From Monilinia fructicola (lineage: Eukaryota > Ascomycota > Leotiomycetes > Helotiales > Sclerotiniaceae): DNA of 64,000 bases. The DNA is taken from assembly GCA_008692225.1 (NCBI GenBank), contig VICG01000016.1, forward strand, positions 1,657,501-1,721,500. The letters run 5' to 3'. Under the pieces are notes generated by a model, which saw only the letters and a program-made list of their open reading frames with translations, searched no databases and had not been told where the DNA came from. This document shows positions 46,847-61,869 of the stretch, piece after piece. Position 1 is the stretch's first letter; each line of letters opens with the position of its first letter. A program made the translations under genes and the position numbers.

Positions 46847-49800
46847 ATGGTAAGTCACTTCTTTTCAGTTTACTTTGAACTTACAAACATAGCTAAAATC
46901 TTTAGGTTCTCTTCAAGAGGAAGCCGGTACAATATGTAGCGAAACCGGATATTGAGAATGAAGATACAGAGGTATGACCCTGGTGTCTACAAGTTGTACC
47001 TTCACAATACAATGACTAATAAGAGTCATAGGTTTGGTTGATTCCTGCTACTGGAGAGTATTTCTTGGACTATGAACAATACTTGGCTAGGTGAGTTTTA
47101 CTTCTTTACCCCTCATCGTTGACTTCTAGTGGGATGCGCTAACGGGAACAGAATGGATTTTTACAAGCAGGTTCGAAACTCTCCTAAAAATAGCTACCTA
47201 GGTAACTCCCTATATTTACTAACTAACTCTAGCGTCGATTTATTTGTCAAATTTCCGGTCATTCTGGTTTATCATTCTTTGAGGCACTTAAGAGTGAGGT
47301 ACGGGAAGTCTAAGAATCGCATTAGATTAATGAGGGGGGGGCTGACCTATGACATAGTTAACAGGCGCACAAGAAGTCGAAGAAGCATTCCCGAACGCAT
47401 TAAAGATGCCAATCCTAAGACGGGTACAATTTCAAACCATCTCTCGAATCGATACCTTGGTGGACCTTATTTTTGATGAATTCAAATCCGATTATTATCC
47501 TGGCGAAGTGGTCACAGTTCATTGTGGTTACAGGCGATCGACTTACGGGTACTGTTAGAGAAAAGACTCGATTCGGAAGTAAAGTTCTGCCAGATGGATC
47601 ACTAAGCGCACCCTTCTCGAGATACTTTGTTAGTCTAGATGGTCGACCAAATGAAGAAGCAGTGGTAGATGACGCTCATATCACTCGTGATCGAAAGATA
47701 TTCACAAAGCAAGTTTCTGCGATCTTTCATCAAGAAGACTGTTACGAGAGAAGCATGGACAGGTGCCCCTTGGTTGGTGAAGCACGATGTGGCCGCCAAT
47801 TATGGCATCGATACTAGGGTTCCTCCACATCTTCGTTATGAGAGTAAAGCTGCCGAAAGAAAACAAAATCAATCTCAAAGGAAGAGTGGGGGGACTGAAT
47901 TTGATGGTATGCTTGGCAGCTTTCATGGAGGAAATGGACCACAAGCTAGACTCCCGGAGTTGAAGCCAGCACCCAAGAGCCATAAGAGCAAGCAGCAACA
48001 GTCACAACTGGCAAAGAGTAAGCAGCAGCCATCTTTAGACCCTGCTCCTTCGAATTTTATCCCTACACATTTCCCACCCCCTCCCCATCCCCATCCCCAT
48101 TCCAATCCCAATTTTCAATCCCACATTCAACCTAATTTTCAACCCCATTTTCAACCTCATCCTCAAATTCCATTTATCCCTCACCCCCAAGCTCCTTCCT
48201 TCACTTCTCACACGTTTCAAGCCAATGGGCCACCACAACAAGTGGGTCCTCATTTCCAAAACTTTCACAACTCTACCTTCGCATTTGCGCCTCTTGCATC
48301 CCTCCCTCCAGCTCCTCCACCACCACCTCCCATCAAGTATCCAATTGATGATTTGGATGTGGCCCCCCGAGTTGATGGACCGAAACGACCCGATATCAAA
48401 TATTTTTCACAAGATAATCCGATGATTGTCGGAAGACCAAAAACTGAGGGTAATGGCATTCACATGTCATCCATTGGTCCACTCCTCGAGACATGGGATA
48501 CTTTAAATGTCTATTGTCAAATCTTTAAATTGGACTCTTTTACTTGGGATGATTTCGTCGAGGCTTTACAATTTACATCTGAAGATGTAGATTGTGAGTT
48601 ATTTGTCGAGATTCATTGCGCCGTGTTAAAGATTCTAGTAAATGCAGAAGCCGATGATGGAAAGATTCAAGTTCAATTACCGGAAATAGAAGATTCAGAT
48701 GATGAAGAAGAATCTGATAATGAAGCCAGTGCTGTCCCAACACCAACACCAGAGCCCGAACCGAAACCTAGGGGGCGTGCCACTAGAAGTAGTTTGGCAA
48801 AAGCTGAAGCCGAAGCTTTACAAAAGGCAGCTGAACAACCTCCTGAAGAACCAACTGGTCCTACAAATACTCATCGTGCAGCCGAAATGGAAGAGAGTAT
48901 CGAATGGATTGAAAAGTTAAGAAAGCGTGATTTTAAGAATGGTGGTTGGGAAGCTATCATGGTCGGTTTATTGTATCAACTTTCAAAAGACGAAAGACAT
49001 TTTGCTGCTTGCGAAGCACTTCTTGTCCAACTTGCCCCTCTGGATTTGGAGCCAACACAAGAAACCGCTCGTCTTCAATATGCTAAACTTGATGTCAACC
49101 TTCGCATCAAAGCTCTTCAAATTATCTGTATGCTTACAGCCGAAACAAAAGCAATACGTGGTTATATGGAGGAGAGTAGTGAGCATATGACCATGCTTCG
49201 AAAGGAAAAGATTCAATTTCAAAGAACTAAGAAAGATGCGTAAGTGGTTTGAGTCGTTTATTTTTTGGTTTTTGGTTTTTGGCTTTCGGTTTTGATTTTG
49301 ATTTTTGGTGTTGTGTTTTTACTTTGTTATTCTAAATTGTGCCTTGATTTTGTGTTTTCTATTTTTTTTTGTTTTCTATCTTTAATTATCCGAATGATTA
49401 CTAACCCAATTAGTTATGATGCCATTAAGAAACTCAACGAAACACGTAAAGCACTTGAGCCACCACCTGAACCAAGTTTAGCACCACCTGTAGAGAAGGT
49501 TGCAGAAAAAGAAGCATCAGCTAGTATTAATGGAGATGTAACCATGCATGATGTCGAAGAAGAAGTTCAAGATTCTCATGGGGATGAAGTCATGGATTCA
49601 GATGAAGAAGCTCCACCAACTCGATCATTACGTCGTGGACTTGATAGAGCAGCAGAAAGAAAAAGAAAACGTGAGGCTGAACAAGAGAAAAAAGCAAAAG
49701 CAGAAGCCGAACCTAAAGTCCCTAAACAATCCAAGGCACTTACCAAGGTTATTAAGGATATCCAAAAATTACAAGACAAAGTCAAGGAATGTGAGGAAGA

Positions 49801-50527
49801 GATTGCAATTCTCGATAATGACCTTCGAGAAGCTGATTGTCCTCGTACTCGGGTACTTGGCAAAGATCGATTTTGGAATCGTTATTATTGGTTTGAACGT
49901 AATGGTATGCCATATGGTGGACTTCCTACGAGTTCCACGGCTGATGCTGGATATGCCAATGGTTGCATTTGGATTCAAGGACCAGATGATCTTGAACGCG
50001 AAGGTTATATCGAAATGAGACCAGAATGGCAAGATGAATATCGATTCAAATTTAACATGACGGTACCTGAACGAAAGGTTATGGAAGAAGGAAATACTCA
50101 CGTATTCAATGCTCATCAATGGGGTTATTACGATGATCCTGAATCGGTTGAAGGTCTTCTCAATTGGCTTGATGCTCGAGGTAATAACGAATTGAAGCTT
50201 CGAAAGGAACTTCAACTTTATAAGGAAAAGATCATTACTCATATGGAGAAGAGAAAGGAATACCTTAATTCAAATGATGAAAAGAGTATTGATTCAAGTC
50301 ATAAGCGGATGTCAACTCGTGGAAAACAACAACCACATATTGATCATGCAGCTCATCGATGTTTATCTTGGCGTAATAATACTGCTATTAAAGAGTTGGG
50401 TCATTTACATTCTGATCAGCCCAGAAATCGTAAAGCGGCTAAGAAGTCGGCTCCTATTTTACCACCTGCGGTTGAAGAGGAAAGACAAACTAGGAGTGAA
50501 GCGGCAAAGAAACAAAGGAAACGTTAG
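46847..50527 (+). CDS. ITC1: ITC1/ACF1-like ISWI-complex subunit, two frame breaks
   Basis: Large accessory subunit of ISW2/ACF-type chromatin remodellers. Seven exons: 46847..46849 (only ATG), 46906..46971, 47032..47090, 47152..47170, 47233..47293, 47365..49239 and 49414..50527. The N-terminal WAC domain starts MVLFKRKPVQYVAKPD and includes RRFICQISGHSGLSFFEALK and RRVQFQTISRIDTLVD. A Pro/His-rich linker follows. The DDT domain is IGPLLETWDTLNVYCQIFKL to FVEIHCAVLKILV. WHIM motifs are GGWEAIMVGLLYQLSKDERH and RVLGKDRFWNRYYWFERNGM. The tail is basic. The frame breaks twice inside the WAC domain, at 47526-47527 (GG) and 47714-47716 (TTT). Removing one base at each gives exactly 3195 nt, 1064 residues. 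No intron fits either position. The very short exons 1 and 4 explain why simple frame scans miss the N-terminus. Confidence 0.88.
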
Positions 50528-52678
50528 GTTTAATTGAATCTTTCTTCTTTCTTTTTCTCTTTTTTGGCAAAGAATTCATTTTTGGGAAATATACAATTAG
50601 GTGTTCGTGGTTATCTTAATGAGCATTTGAAAGTATTATATGGAGTTTGTTGGTTGATTGTCTTGACCTTTGGGGGTAGGGGAGTTTTTCACTTCAAAAG
50701 TTCGACTTGAGGTACTTATGGGAAGATAAAAGTATGGGCACAGTATGTGTGCATATATGATACTTTGAAAACGGTCTGATTGTATTTAGATGGAGGAACA
50801 GGATGCATTGCTTGCGTTGAAGGGGTGGATGGAGGGAAGGGGGGGTTGGATGAATGACGGATGGAAGACATGGGATGGAGTGAGTTCCTAGACAACATAT
50901 CACTGTTGTCGAAGAGGATAAGGGGAATGAATATGCAATTTTGTGACTTATTTATGAGCATTGAGGAGTAAGAAAAGTGATGGCATAGCATAGCGTAGCG
51001 TAGCGTAGCATAAATACCCAAATATATATCTTGAATACGTATACATAATTTAGGCACATGTATGTATAGGAAGTAGGCAAAGTAAGTATGGATATCAACA
51101 TCCAAAGACCTGAAACCAACCACTTAGAACCAAGGCGACGTACAATCCAATCATTCCCCCCGACTTCTTCATACGGAAGCCTAGAGGATAACTTCTCGTA
51201 TATCCAACCCTCCCGAGGTCTTCGTCAATCCACTGGAACCTCTAGTAACGCCAGCTTTAAGCTCCGGGCACCACCCACCACCCACACACGCCGCGCGATC
51301 AAAATCATCTCGTCAACCCTAGAACTGGCTCCAACACGTGATCATCATCGCCATTACCCCTCCTACCTCACACCCGATGGCGTCAATATGTCTCATGTCA
51401 CTTCACGTCTCCTCTCAATAACTATCGCCCGCTTGCTTTAATTGTAATTATGTTTTACTCTTGGATCTTTGTCATAGGGCTGAAACATATATCCAATGGC
51501 CATGGGTGGAAGGATGATGCTTATTATTATTGTTAGCCGACCATTTATTATCAATGGTTAATATCCATCTTAGTCGGATCGGATCGGATCGTGATTGGTT
51601 TCTTTCGTTGGTTTGGTTCAGCTCCGTACGTAAGGTTCCAAGGTTCCAAGGTTCCAAGAAAGGTTCTAATGTCTCATGCATTCTGAATCCTGAGCAAAGT
51701 TGTTTTCTTGAGTGTTGATTGTCGGTTGCCAATTGCCAATTTCAACTATCAACCATCAACCACTACTCACCGATTATTCATGCGATCGAAAGACACGTCA
51801 TATACGGACGGACTTTTCAACGTGAGAACGATGAAAGGTTCAAGGAGGCTCAAGGTCTATTTGTTTGCCTCATAAGAGGTAAAGTAAGGTAAGGTAAGCT
51901 TACTTGCGATGAAATATACCGAACAGTACCGTGTTGGTGAAAGACCGGCAATGAAAAATCTGATGCTCGTGGAATGATGCGTATGCGTATGATTTAGTGT
52001 CGTACAAGTTCAAGTTGCTCAAGATTCGAATATCAAAATCGCTCTCCTCTTCGATCATCCCATGTAATACATACATCACCATACCTCGTGTCCTCGTAGC
52101 ACAGCTCCTGCTTTCTGTCTCACCGTCTACCTCTCCTCAGCTATCATTGAACGAGCCTCACATCTTCGTTACTTGAGAAATACTCTGAAATGAGGAGATG
52201 GTCGATCGAGATTTGCATGCTGCTGGTGATATTCGGTGAGGAGACGATGGCTTATTTCAAGCCTGGTGAGGCTTATTCTGAGATGTTAAGCCTGATTGAT
52301 GGTTATCTTCGTATGCGCATGTCAAGTGATATTGTAGCTGAACATCATACTTTGTGATGAGGGAGCGGGCTATAGGATGGAGGCTTTGACATACGAGTCT
52401 ATCATATTATCATAACGTGAGCTTTTTTAATCATTCGGCTGTGTGTTATATTTTGTGTGTTTTTGCTGAGCCTTTGCTGATTTTTGCTGAGCCTTTGATT
52501 CGGATACCTGCATCCGAGTTTGGAAATAGGTAAGTTGATTCCAACAACAGCCCTGGAGGGTGAGACAATATTTTTGGTGACGATAATGAGGGGATTGAGA
52601 GGGGAATCTGAGACCGCATTGCCTTTTGTCAATAATTGATGTATTATTATTATCGTTATATGTTTACGAATGAATAAT
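50528..52678. other. Intergenic, nothing secure
   Basis: Short repeats only: TAGCG/TAGCA pentamers (50981-51010), CGGAT (51578-51590) and GGTTCCAA (51628-51652). The plus-strand frame 51088-51441 (117 codons) has no domain, and I cannot decide whether it is real. Confidence 0.4.
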
Positions 52679-52686
52679 TATATAAG
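52679..52686 (+). promoter_or_regulatory. TATA box of the secreted-protein gene
   Basis: TATATAAG lies 118 bp upstream of the start codon, followed by a pyrimidine-rich stretch (TCCCTCTTGTCTCTATATCT) and a C/A-rich leader. This is the usual layout for a strongly expressed, regulated fungal gene. Confidence 0.5.
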
Positions 52687-52803
52687 GATGTGAAGTTCCC
52701 TCTTGTCTCTATATCTTCTCTGCACATCAAGTCACAAAATATCTGTTAAATCAATTCCATACTTCCAAACAACTTTCAACATCACCAATTAACAATCAAT
52801 AAA

Positions 52804-53557
52804 ATGCAATTCACCACTCTCATCTCTCTCTTCACCTCCCTCACCCTCATCAACTCCCTACCCCTCTCCCCTCCACTAAACACCGCCTCCCTTACCTTCC
52901 ATGGAGCCGCCGGCGCCCAGTACACTCTTAACGTCCCACTCGACGGCACCACAACCCCAACCAACAACGTCCTCTCCATCTCCAGCATCTCAACATCCGG
53001 CTATGACGTCCAGCAAAATTGCAAGATCCATGCCGTGGATTACACTCCCGCTTTAGTCGAGGGGCCAGAAAATACTTGGGCCGTGGGTCCCCCGCAGACG
53101 ATTCTCGACATCTCGTGTACGAGTGGATCGACTCCTCCAGGTCCGACATATATTAGTATCGAGTTGGATGGGGCGGCAGATGCAAAGTATTTTGTTAGCG
53201 TGCCGCTTGGTGGAGGGCCGGTTAATACTAGTTAGTGTTTGAATTTCGTTTGATTTTGTTGTCCTTCTCTTGCTCTATCTTTTTTCTTTCACTTCCCTTC
53301 TCTTCACATATCTCCCCTATTCAGATACCCCCTCTCTCCCCTCCTCCCCTTCCCCTTCCCCTTCCCAAACCACACACCTACTAACACTCTCCCCAGACAA
53401 CGTCCTCTCAATCTCCCAAGTCCGCTCCACATACCCCAACATCCCCTCCTGCACATTCGACACCGTCGATGTCCCACCCGCTTTCGTCCAAATCGCCGCC
53501 GGAGTATGGAATCTAGGACCCCCCCAAACCGTTCGCAGCATTTCCTGTCCTGCATAA
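52804..53557 (+). CDS. Secreted two-domain Hrip1/Hip1-like protein
   Basis: Small extracellular protein resembling fungal hypersensitive-response-inducing (Hip1/MoHrip1-type) elicitors. Exon 1 is 52804..53230 and exon 2 is 53397..53557 (GTTAGT ... CTACTAACACTCTCCCCAG, phase 1), total 195 residues. Residues 1-19 (MQFTTLISLFTSLTLINSL) are a signal peptide. The mature part is an internal duplication. Each half has GAA-A-Y--(N/S)VPL-G, then T-NNVLSIS, one mid Cys, GPPQT and a terminal ISC. The half boundaries are about 28-105 and 112-195. Single-domain relatives are usual, so the tandem form is distinctive. The intron falls exactly before the second NNVLSIS. Two Cys per half suggest one disulfide each. 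Family assignment is from motif memory; function in cell-death induction is inferred. Confidence 0.75.
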
Positions 53558-54504
53558 TTCATTCCATTCCATCTCATCTCGCCAATCATCCTTCACCCCC
53601 CATCTACCCAAACAAACGATTTCCCTCCATATACGATTGGTGATTTGCGAAAGACGGAATAAAATAGGCTCAACGGATGGAGTTCTTGATGTTGAATCAC
53701 TTAATTAATTGTCGGTCTTTACATACATACATGCATGCATGCATACGATAAATTCAATAGGGGTAATGGTAGCGAGAATGCGCGGGGGGGAAATGAGGGG
53801 GGGGTATCACAGGTTCAATGTTTACCGTGCTTCGCATTCTATTTGGTGTTTTTTCTTGGCGTCATATATGAACACGAGCATATGGATTTAAGTTATGACG
53901 GATGGGATGGGATGGGATGGGATGGGTTATGATTACATGCATGCATACATACATACACGATCTTTACATTTACAGTAATTAATCTGTTCTTCCTTCCTTC
54001 CTCCTTTCTTTCTTTTATTTCTTCACTTCCTCACTTCTTTCCTTATCTATCCATTCATTCACCAAAAAAAATAACAAAGAGCGCATATTCTAGAATACAT
54101 CATGACCCTTGAACTTTCTTTCCTTGGCTTTAATCGAGCATTGTGCACTGTAATGATTGATTACCTTTACCCTGCCTCTCTCCCTCCCTTCCTTCCTTTC
54201 CTCTCTAGTCCCACCCCTTTCTGTTATCGTGTCCCGGCTATTGATCGCGATTACCTACCTACCTACCTACCTACCTACCTACCTACCTACCTACCTACCT
54301 CTGCACATCTGTCTTCCGCCAAGTAGCGTAGTAGAAGGATTCAAGAATCCCCCATTCTGAGAAGACGGAAGTCTAGCATGAATTTAATTAGTCTAGGAGA
54401 AGACGTTGGATATTTATCACTTGAATCATTTGATGCTATTGAGTCGCTGGGGGTGCGCTTTGTGGATCAAGGTATGGTGAAGCAAGCGTGAAGATTATAT
54501 TGGG
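53558..54504. repeat. Intergenic with CCTA, GGGAT and ATGC repeats
   Basis: ATGC/ATAC repeats at 53725-53746 and 53935-53955, GGGAT run 53900-53925, TTCC/TTTC tracts 53990-54045, and a (CCTA)n array 54252-54300. These lie between the secreted-protein gene and the end of the MFS gene. No gene. Confidence 0.6.
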
Positions 54505-56211
54505 TCAATCCTGCTGCTGTGTTTCCTGTGCATCTCTTCCTAATCTCTCTCCCCCATCCCCCGCCTCCACCTCCCCCTTCCCCGTTCTAGGAAGCAACAT
54601 CCACAACCCAGCAATCACCACCAAAAGCGCCAAAACAACCGGCTGCAAAGAAGCCACCCCCCTCCCCTGCACCAAAGCCCCGACCACAAACGGGAAGACG
54701 GCCCCGCCGCTGCCCCCCAACGCAGTCGCAAACCCAATGCTGCTGACGTGCAAGTCGCGGGGGACGAGGCGCGCAACCAGCACGATGGCCGTCGGGAACA
54801 GCGGGCCGAGGAAGGCGCCCAGCAGCGCGACGGCCACGGCCGAGACGTAGAAGGAGGGGACGAGCCAGAAGAGGAGCTCGAGCCCGATGCTGATGCCGAG
54901 GTAGAGGAGCACCGACGTCGATTCCCCGATGCGCGCCGTGAGGAAGGCGAGCCCCATGCGGCCCAGGGTCATGCCGGCCCAGAAACCGGTCGATGTCAGG
55001 GAGGAGGTGAAGGGGGTGCCGGCCCGGACTTGGATCATGAAGGTTACGATCCATCCGCCTAGGGAAACTGTGGGGGGTGAGGGTGTGTGAGCTTTTGAGC
55101 ATTGGACGTGGATGTGGATGTGGATGTGGAAATAGACCAGGGGGGAGGGAAATACCTTCAGCTCCCACATAACCAAAGATAAACATGGCAAAGATCCAAG
55201 TCAACTTATGCTTCAAGGCTTCGCGCAGGCGTCCCGTCGTGGCGTTGACGTGTCGCGGATTTTCCGCCACGTAGACTCGACCCGTCTGTGCCCAGAAGGC
55301 CCAGGTCGACGTGAGGAGCTCGGTCGCGGCCACGGCCGTCTATCGCGCAGCATCACGATCAGTCACGGGTTTGGTTGGGGGCGCGCTGCAGGGGTCAACG
55401 TCAGGCTCACCATGATGTGGTAGAAGTAGTGCCAGGGCAAGCCGGCTTGGGCCAGCATGGCGGCGGCGATCAAAGGGGCGACGGTGCCGCCGAGGGAGTA
55501 GCACGCTTGGAGGAAGCCTTGCACTTGGTTGGCGCTTGCCATGTGGCCGGTCCACGCGCACCACGCTGCGTCGACGAGACCGTTGCCCATGCCGACGAAG
55601 ATGAAGGTGATGATGAGGACGGGGTAGGGAGGGTGGAGCGAGAGGGTGATGTAGGAAAGGAGGTGGCAGAGGCCGGCGATGATGGCCACGCCGCGTTGCC
55701 CATAGTGCATGTGGACGGAGTTGTTGACGAGTGATGCGAACGTGTACCCGGCGAACGGGGAGAGGAAGATGAGGGAGATGATGGTGTAGGAGAGATGGTA
55801 ATGTTGCTCCAACTTGATGGCTGGTTTAGCTACAGCCCACTGGATACGATGTGACAATGATGTAACGCGAGTGACTCACAAATGGGATCAACGCCTGGGG
55901 ATTCTCATTTAGTACGTTGTGAACATTGAATCATGCAGGTGGACAGTGAAGTGTAAGCATCAAGGGAAAGCGATACGTACACCATAAGAACCATCATTCA
56001 TGCCCATCAAGAAGAAACCCCAAAACGAAGCTCCAACTCGATATACATTCTTTGGGGGGTAGTTCCATTTTTGTAACACTTCTACTGCGTTTGTGGGTGG
56101 GATTATATCTTGTCTGATATCTTCTGGATCTGAATTTCCATGTTTACCTGGAACTAAAGGTGAGGGGTGGTTAATAGGGGATTGGAGTTCAATTTGAGTG
56201 ATTGTTGTCAT
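54505..56211 (-). CDS. MFS transporter (Bsc6/FucP-like)
   Basis: Major facilitator of the group annotated in fungi as Bsc6-like; substrate unknown. Five exons: 56211..55981, 55894..55880 (15 nt), 55812..55411, 55339..55156 and 55067..54505; 464 residues, phases consistent. The tiny exon 2 (ALIPF) completes the first helix: GASFWGFFLMGMNDGSYG-ALIPF-LEQHYHLSY. Further helices are visible (SLIFLSPFAGYTFASLVN, GVAIIAGLCHLLSYITL, FIFVGMGNGLVDAAWCAW, CYSLGGTVAPLIAAAML, IFAMFIFGYVGAEG, AVALLGAFLGPLFPTAIVLV, VVLALLVVIAGLWMLLP). The repeated G-x-G-N-G and GYVGAEG motifs are typical of the FucP-like branch. GC content is higher than neighbouring DNA. The acceptor for exon 3 (ATCAAG-TTG) was chosen because it alone keeps phase 0 after exon 2. 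Confidence 0.87.
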
Positions 56212-57120
56212 GATTGATATGTAGATTGTTGAGTTGAGTTGTTGACTTGACTTGACTTGACCTACCAGATAACTTATTGAATTGACTTGACCTGACTTAT
56301 CGATTTAACTTATCGACTTCAAATAAATCATAAAAGCAAAAAGACAAAAGAAAAGCACCAGAACAATCTCCAAAAGATTCACCTAACCACCACCTCACCA
56401 CCAATAAACACATCCCTTACCTCGGACCCCATGCCTCATACCACAAACCATAACTCATATCCTCATATCCTCAAATCCCAACATCTCCCTCGCTATAACA
56501 TTCGGCATAACCAACACAACATCCACATCCCAGGATCCGGAGAACTATCGAGGAAGGGGAATAGTGTGGAGAAATGGGGAGAAATGGGTCTTGAACATTC
56601 GGTGTTGTCGACCAATCATGATGGATAATTCAAAGTATATAAAAACATCCAACTGTGGCAAATCATGACGTTTAATAATGATTGGTTATGAATATATATC
56701 TCCATTTCATTCATTCATCCATCCTTTGCGTAAAGCATTCTCTAACGTTGGTATCTTATGTAATACCCATAATGAAAGCTTCCATTTCATTATTTCTTTC
56801 TAATTTAAGAAACATGAAAACTGGTTCTGGTTCTGGTTGGAGCTTTCCCATCATGCTCATCGTCTCGTGATATCATATTGAAGTATATCGTAATAACTTC
56901 AATATCGCAGTAACTTCAATATGAATCAATACCTGCTTTAATTCATCCCTCGCTTTTCTCATATATCGCTCACCTCCGACTCCACCTCTCACCTCCCACT
57001 ATCCACCTTCCATATCCCATATTCCATCCATCTCCCATCTCCCATCTCCCACATACATCTCCAATCTCCCACATCTCATATATCACCTCCAACTCTCAAC
57101 ACCCACAGTCAAACACAATC
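56212..57120. other. Intergenic, simple repeats
   Basis: TTGAC/TTGAG pentamers (56225-56290), and TCCCATC-TCCCA repeats (57000-57075). Leader of the MFS gene and 3' flank of the nuclease gene. No gene recognised. Confidence 0.45.
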
Positions 57121-59719
57121 TCAAACCCAATCTCCTCTACTCCTTCCCTCCTTTCTAACCCTCTCACCTCTATCTCCTCTACCACCACTTAAATCACAAA
57201 CACCTCCCTCAACAGCATTAACCCTCAATTTATTCTTATAAACCTCCCAGAAACTATTATCCACACCAGGAATCCATTGTCTAGGTACCTGATCTGGAAA
57301 TGCAACCTTCTTTCTCTTCATTTCCTCTTTAATCAAATTGCCATTTTCATCTCTTCTAAATTTGATCTGACCTGCGTACTCAACTTTAAGAGCTGAGAAA
57401 GGATTAGTAGATTTTTGATTGATATTGGGTTTATTGAGTTGCATTGCATGCCAATAAGCTGGACGATGAGCATCAACATTTGAGTTGGATGTTTCTAAAC
57501 GAGGACTAGAAAGTGGAGAGATAAGAGAGGCACCTCCAGCTCCTTCTTCATCATCAGAGTCAGATGTAGAATCATAATCATACTCATTATAGTCAGGTTT
57601 GACAATATCTTCGTATTGATCCAAATCTGTTTGTTCAGCATAAAGCTTTGCCGATAATTTGACGAATAATTCTGCTGTCATCCACTAGAGAATTAAGAAG
57701 TTAGTAATTATCCATCAGAATAAGATTAAGCATAAAAGATTTCTTGTGATATTTGGAGTTTAGGGTATTGAAGTAGGACTATACTAACACTATCAAAACC
57801 TGCTTCGTGAGATTTACCAGTAGCAGCGCCATAAGTATTATGATCTTCATGAAGAAGGATAAGTGGCATGTGTACTTTTTGAAACTAGAGCATATAGAGG
57901 TTAGTATTTATAGTTATGGTAGAAAATTTGAAAAGGTTTGAGAGGAATGAAAGGGGTCAGCTAAAACCACGGGCAAAGAATAGGTAAAATAATATTCAAC
58001 CATATTCGAATATAGTAGAGTTTTAAATTAAAGAATCGATTACACTTACTGGAAACAACAACTCTCTTAAATTAACACGAGGATTCATAGCATCACTATT
58101 GTGAGTTGCAAGATATTTGGTATCAATAACGAATGGAAAGAGTGAATGAATTTGAGATTGAAAATCCCCAACACCAGCTGGAAGATTGCCAATGAAGGTT
58201 TTGTAAAGAAAACAAAGGTCGGTGAACAAATTATGACCAACGATAACATGTTGCTTCTCTTTGAGCTTCTTGGTAACTGTTGCAAGTTCTGCTTCAAGAG
58301 CAGCTTTTGAAAAGTTGACATTGTTTGGTTGAGAATTTTCATCGGCCGTGTATGACCACATTGGATCAATACCTGTTAAATCTCCACCACAAAGTGCTTC
58401 AAAGATGAATCGTACTCCAGATTGCATAGCAATACGTTGATTGAAGGTTTTTAATCTCTCAATTTCTTTCTGTGTATTGTTAGGATTAGAAGAAGTAGTG
58501 AGTTTGAGGAGGTAGGGGATATGAAGCATGTATTGATGTTCAATATACATCGTCATCAATATGCATCGCCGTCAACATACATCGCCAGTAATACACATCT
58601 CCTATATCGTCCAATGCAACAGATCATTTAAATCAAATCAAACATACCTTTGCTTGTATATCATGATCGATCATTTCAACTTGCATAAAAGATCCATCCA
58701 AACGAGGATAACATCTATACTTTGGAAATTCGCTGCGTACAAGTTGATGAACAAGTCTTCTTTGGAATCCATTCAAAGGGCCTCTTGGACTACCAACATT
58801 GACAAAATTTAATTTTGGCTATATCTCATTAGCAAAGGGGAAGTAGAAATTGAAAGTCATCAGCATTATATTCTTCGTGAGATGATCCTTATACCCTAGA
58901 GTGAGTCCATGATATATGTATTTTGATATCTATAACAACTTTGGAACATTAAACAAATACTCAGATTTAAAACACTCAAGTTCAACTAGAACCAAGATAT
59001 GATCTGATTTGGAAAAGAAAAAGTATTGAGCAATCAATCCATCATGAATGGAGAATATGTTCTGCGCAGTAACAATACAAAGATAACTCACTGCCTTTGC
59101 TTCAATCCATTCATTAATAGTTGATCTGGCACTTCGATAAAAATCCAATGTCCCAGTATCGCTTGGATCAAAGGTAATTGTAGGAATTGATGCATTTCTT
59201 TCCATTCTTTGATCATAACGTTCACGAGCTTCGACTTCTTCTTGTTCTGATAAATAAGGAACACCTTTGGTGAAAACTGCACCAACATCGAAACCATTGG
59301 ATTGAAGGAAATTGGTAGCAGAACTAGAGAAACAGAAATTGCGATCCAAATCAAAAACTCTATCATATAGGAAGAGTGGACTGAGATTAATATTGTATGG
59401 TTTAGCAAGATAATATTCTACAGTATGTTAATATAAAATCAATCATGATAATGGAGATATACCAACCTTTGTCACGTTCTTCTTCGACACAAGTAATACC
59501 AAGTTGAAGAACTTGAAAAGTTTCAGCAGCATCTTTGACTTCTTCATATTGTTGTTGCAGACTTGGCTTTCCAATATCGTGAGTTCTTTCTTGATTAGTA
59601 TATTTTGGTCTCGTAGTAATGCCACTCATTTCTAGATCGAAAGAAACAAAGGTAGCATTTGAAATATCTTTTAAAATTGGAAGCAAAAGTTGTTTCCAAT
59701 TATCTCTATGAACCTCCAT
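57121..59719 (-). CDS. PARN/triman-like DEDD 3'-5' exoribonuclease
   Basis: CAF1-family ribonuclease of the PARN/PNLDC1/S. pombe triman group, trimming 3' ends or poly(A) of RNAs. Six exons: 59719..59467, 59417..59092, 58818..58648, 58469..58050, 57884..57789 and 57684..57121; 609 residues, phases all close. DEDDh residues: D and E in TFVSFDLEMSGI (residue about 30), D in VIVGHNLFTDLCFLYKTF, and H and D in SHEAGFDS. An R3H-like segment (GFQRRLVHQLVRSEFP) lies between the first and second catalytic blocks, as in PARN. The C-terminal 150 residues are acidic and low complexity (DYDSTSDSDDEEG) then basic. The 273-bp intron 59091..58819 is longer than its neighbours, so a small skipped exon is possible. 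No frame lesion. Confidence 0.88.

Positions 59720-61869
<2,150 letters not shown>

Noticed and set aside
51088..51441. 117-codon plus-strand frame
   Set aside because: No domain, odd composition and no intron or promoter support.
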